Of a DNA stretch of 64,000 bases, positions 62,152 through 64,000 are shown piece by piece. Numbering within the stretch: position 1 is the first letter of the stretch; the number at the start of each line of letters is the position of its first letter. Source of the stretch: an uncultured Lachnospiraceae bacterium (lineage in GTDB: Bacteria; Bacillota; Clostridia; Lachnospirales; Lachnospiraceae). The stretch spans positions 124,001 through 188,000 of the forward strand of contig CALWIA010000010.1 of the NCBI GenBank assembly GCA_944380605.1. Reading direction: 5' to 3'. Both the position numbers and the translations under genes were made by a program. The notes beneath the pieces were generated by a model. That model saw nothing but the letters and a program-made list of their open reading frames with translations. It ran no database searches and had not been told where the DNA came from.

Positions 62152-63084
62152 TCAGTCTTTTGCCGTCTCCGCCAGGGACCGGACCAGTCCGGCGATCCCC
62201 TGAATGTCGGAGGGAATGATAATCTTGGTGGCCTTTCCATCCGCCGCTTTGGCGAACGCTTCCAGGCTCTTTAACTGCAGCACCGCCTCGTCGGCGCCGG
62301 CCTCCTTGATGTAACGCAGGCCTTCCGCCGTCGCCTGCTGCACCTTCAGAATCGCCTCCGCCTGGCCTTCCGCCTCCCGGATCTTCCGCTCTTTTTCCGC
62401 TTCCGCCCGCAGAATCGCCGACTGCTTGTCGGCCTCCGCGTCCAGAATCGCCGACTGCTTCTTTCCTTCCGCCACCAGAATCGTGGACTTCTTCTCGCCT
62501 TCCGCCCGCAGAATGGATTCCCGGCGCTCCCGCTCCGCCTTCATCTGCTTTTCCATGGCGTCCTGGATCGCCGCCGGCGGGATGATGTTTTTCAGTTCCA
62601 CCCGGTTGACCTTGATGCCCCAGGGGTCCGTGGCCACGTCCAGCGCCGCCCGCATCTTGGTGTTGATGGTTTCCCGGGAAGTCAGGGTCTGGTCCAGTTC
62701 CAGGTCGCCGATGATGTTGCGCAGGGTGGTGGCCGTCAGGTTCTCAATAGCCATAATGGGATTTTCCACCCCGTAGGCGTACAGCTTGGGATCCGTGATC
62801 TGGAAAAACACCACCGTATCGATCTTCATGGTAACATTGTCCTTGGTGATCACCGGCTGCGGCGGAAAATCCACCACCTGTTCCTTTAGAATCACCCGCT
62901 TGGCAATGCGGTCGATAATCGGCGCCTTGATGTGCAGCCCTACCGACCAGGTGCCCTGATACGCGCCCAGGCGCTCCACCACCATGGCCTGCGCCTGAGG
63001 CACCACCTTGACGCAGGACGCCAGAATCAGCAGCAGAATCAGCGCCAGGATCAGCAGTCCCAGCAAAAGTCCCATGTGTTCCAT
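62152..63084 (-). CDS. SPFH/stomatin-like membrane protein
   Basis: A 310-residue SPFH-family protein (QmcA/YbbK type) with one N-terminal membrane helix (about 5-25) and the SPFH domain (VVPQAQAMVVERLGAYQGTW ... IDTVVFFQITDP). A long alanine/glutamate-rich coiled coil follows (about 190-265, with repeated AILRAEAEK-like units). It forms membrane rafts with its NfeD partner. The ATG overlaps the nfeD stop. Confidence 0.95.
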   Translation of the reverse strand: MEHMGLLLGLLILALILLLILASCVKVVPQAQAMVVERLGAYQGTWSVGLHIKAPIIDRIAKRVILKEQVVDFPPQPVITKDNVTMKIDTVVFFQITDPKLYAYGVENPIMAIENLTATTLRNIIGDLELDQTLTSRETINTKMRAALDVATDPWGIKVNRVELKNIIPPAAIQDAMEKQMKAERERRESILRAEGEKKSTILVAEGKKQSAILDAEADKQSAILRAEAEKERKIREAEGQAEAILKVQQATAEGLRYIKEAGADEAVLQLKSLEAFAKAADGKATKIIIPSDIQGIAGLVRSLAETAKD

Positions 63085-63524
63085 TATGTCTCCTCCTCAT
63101 TCTTGCTTACAATCAGCCGGACGCCCCGGATCTGCCGGATCACTACCTGCGTGCCTTCCGGATACACGTCCGTTTCTTTCTCAGCCCTGGCGGTCCACTC
63201 CTGGCCGTTTACCATGGCCGTGCCGGTGTCCTGCCGGTTGTCGATCCGGGCCGTCACCCGGGCCGTTTGTCCAATCAGGCTTTCCGTATTGGTCTTTACG
63301 GTGCGCCGGTTCAGATACTTGGCCGCCCAGGGACGGGTGAAGATCAGCAGCACAAACGAGACCGCCACAAAAACCGCCAGCTGCGCCTCGATGCCCGCGC
63401 CCAGCAGGGAAAGCACAAAGGCCGCCAGCGCTCCCCCGGCAAACCATATGGTGGTCAGGGCCAGCGTGGCGATCTCAATAATCACCAGAATGAGAAAGAA
63501 TACCAGCCAGTACAGAGATGTCAT
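63084..63524 (-). CDS. NfeD-family protein
   Basis: A 146-residue short NfeD with three N-terminal helices (to about 65) and a C-terminal OB-fold (about 80-146; IGQTARVTARIDNR, VVIRQIRGVRLIV). NfeD proteins pair with SPFH proteins, as here, directly upstream. TGGAGGAATGAAAC precedes the ATG. Confidence 0.93.
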   Translation of the reverse strand: MTSLYWLVFFLILVIIEIATLALTTIWFAGGALAAFVLSLLGAGIEAQLAVFVAVSFVLLIFTRPWAAKYLNRRTVKTNTESLIGQTARVTARIDNRQDTGTAMVNGQEWTARAEKETDVYPEGTQVVIRQIRGVRLIVSKNEEET

Positions 63525-63542
63525 GTTTCATTCCTCCAGAAG

Positions 63543-63564
63543 GCCGGCGGCAAAAGCCGCCGGC
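63543..63564 (-). other. GC-rich stem-loop between cell-wall protein gene and nfeD
   Basis: GCCGGCGGC (63543-63551) and GCCGCCGGC (63556-63564) form a perfect nine-pair stem with a 4-base loop. It stands right after the cell-wall protein gene but has no T tract on the minus strand; it may be a weak terminator or transcript-end stabiliser. Confidence 0.5.
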
Positions 63565-63572
63565 GCGTTTGC

Positions 63573-64000
63573 TCAGTCAATTCTCGCTCCGGACGCGTCC
63601 ACCCGGTGGCCGTCCGGCGTAATGGTATCGGCGTACATGGCGCCGTTGGGATCCAGATAGTACCACTTGCCTCCCACCTCGATCCAGTCGGTCTGCATGA
63701 TGCCGTCCCAGTCCATGTAATACCAGCGGCCGTTTACAAACTGCCAGCCGGTGGTCATGGCGCCGCTGGCGTCCATGTAGTACCACTCGCCGTCAATCCG
63801 CTGCCAGCCGGTGGTCATATACCCATCGCTGTCAAAATAGTACCAGACGCCGCCGATCAGCTTCCATGCGGATTCCGGCCAGCCGCCGTTGTCATAGGAA
63901 TACCACCATTTGCCGTTCTGCTGCTCCCAGTGTCCCGCGGGAAGCAGGTAGCGGATCTCTTCTTCGTCCAGATAGTACTCATCCGAATCCTGCGACCATT
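63573..64000 (-). CDS. Cell wall-binding repeat protein, C-terminal part
   Basis: The last 142 or so codons of a gene that continues beyond the right edge. Four cell-wall-binding (choline-binding type) repeats follow each other, about 20 residues each, with WYY and a DxxGxM end (for example GWQRIDGEWYYMDASGAM). Upstream of them is a further tryptophan-rich segment (WEQQNGKWWYSYDNGGW). The C-terminus reads HRVDASGARID. Such repeats anchor a surface protein to the wall; the catalytic or adhesive domain lies outside the window. Confidence 0.85.
   Translation of the reverse strand, partial: WSQDSDEYYLDEEEIRYLLPAGHWEQQNGKWWYSYDNGGWPESAWKLIGGVWYYFDSDGYMTTGWQRIDGEWYYMDASGAMTTGWQFVNGRWYYMDWDGIMQTDWIEVGGKWYYLDPNGAMYADTITPDGHRVDASGARID

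Overview
The window looks like a chromosomal segment of a GC-rich anaerobic Clostridia, most likely a Lachnospiraceae member. The reasons are Gram-positive replicative polymerase PolC, an Ech-type [NiFe] hydrogenase with its maturation genes, a monomeric [FeFe] hydrogenase, a vitamin-B12-type ribonucleotide reductase, QueH, and a folate ECF transporter under a THF riboswitch. There is no rRNA, CRISPR array, transposase or prophage. Assignments come from reading motifs and signals by eye; no database search was run.

Layout. 1-1.76 kb: start of a ribonucleotide reductase gene with a NrdR-like control region, three tRNA genes (Thr, Glu, Pro, all with C at anticodon position 34), and an AEC permease. 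1.76-23.6 kb: the pyrH-frr-uppS-cdsA-dxr-rseP ... ispG-polC block (ribosome recycling, undecaprenyl and MEP isoprenoid synthesis, phospholipid precursor, replication). A complete ech operon (echABCDEF, minus strand, reading into ispG-polC) and a divergent hypABFCDE operon (plus strand) lie between rseP and ispG. Upstream of pyrH is a leader with two copies of a palindromic repeat.

23.7-31.9 kb: [FeFe] hydrogenase, isoaspartyl dipeptidase, FGGY sugar kinase, ribosomal protein L25/Ctc, a LacI regulator with a cupin gene behind a perfect palindromic operator, and an accessory AAA/DUF4143 ATPase. 32.0-34.8 kb: polar amino acid ABC transporter whose binding lipoprotein has an additional C-terminal domain. 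34.9-42.4 kb: YolD plus Y-family polymerase, purine permease, a deleted MTA/SAH nucleosidase pseudogene, and purE-M-N-D. 42.4-47.7 kb: malQ, an HTH regulator, a long M29 aminopeptidase, and small membrane proteins including a 49-residue one.

47.7-52.2 kb: pyrF-K-D-E and lrgAB. 52.3-57.6 kb: a double GNAT protein, a small alarmone synthetase, an Mrp ATPase, riboswitch-controlled folT, HPr, queH and the housekeeping sigma factor. 57.6-64 kb: lipid kinase, mutY, birA, argF with an ARG box, an SPFH/NfeD pair, and the C-terminal end of a cell-wall-binding-repeat protein.

How it works together. The ech and hyp units would give one self-contained membrane hydrogenase coupling ferredoxin, protons and ion gradient, plus its cofactor assembly. 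The rest is mostly core metabolism (purines, pyrimidines, arginine, isoprenoids, DNA replication and repair). Promoters are unusually readable: many match TTGnnn-N17-TATAAT closely, and four share their -35 box with the TGA stop codon of the preceding gene.
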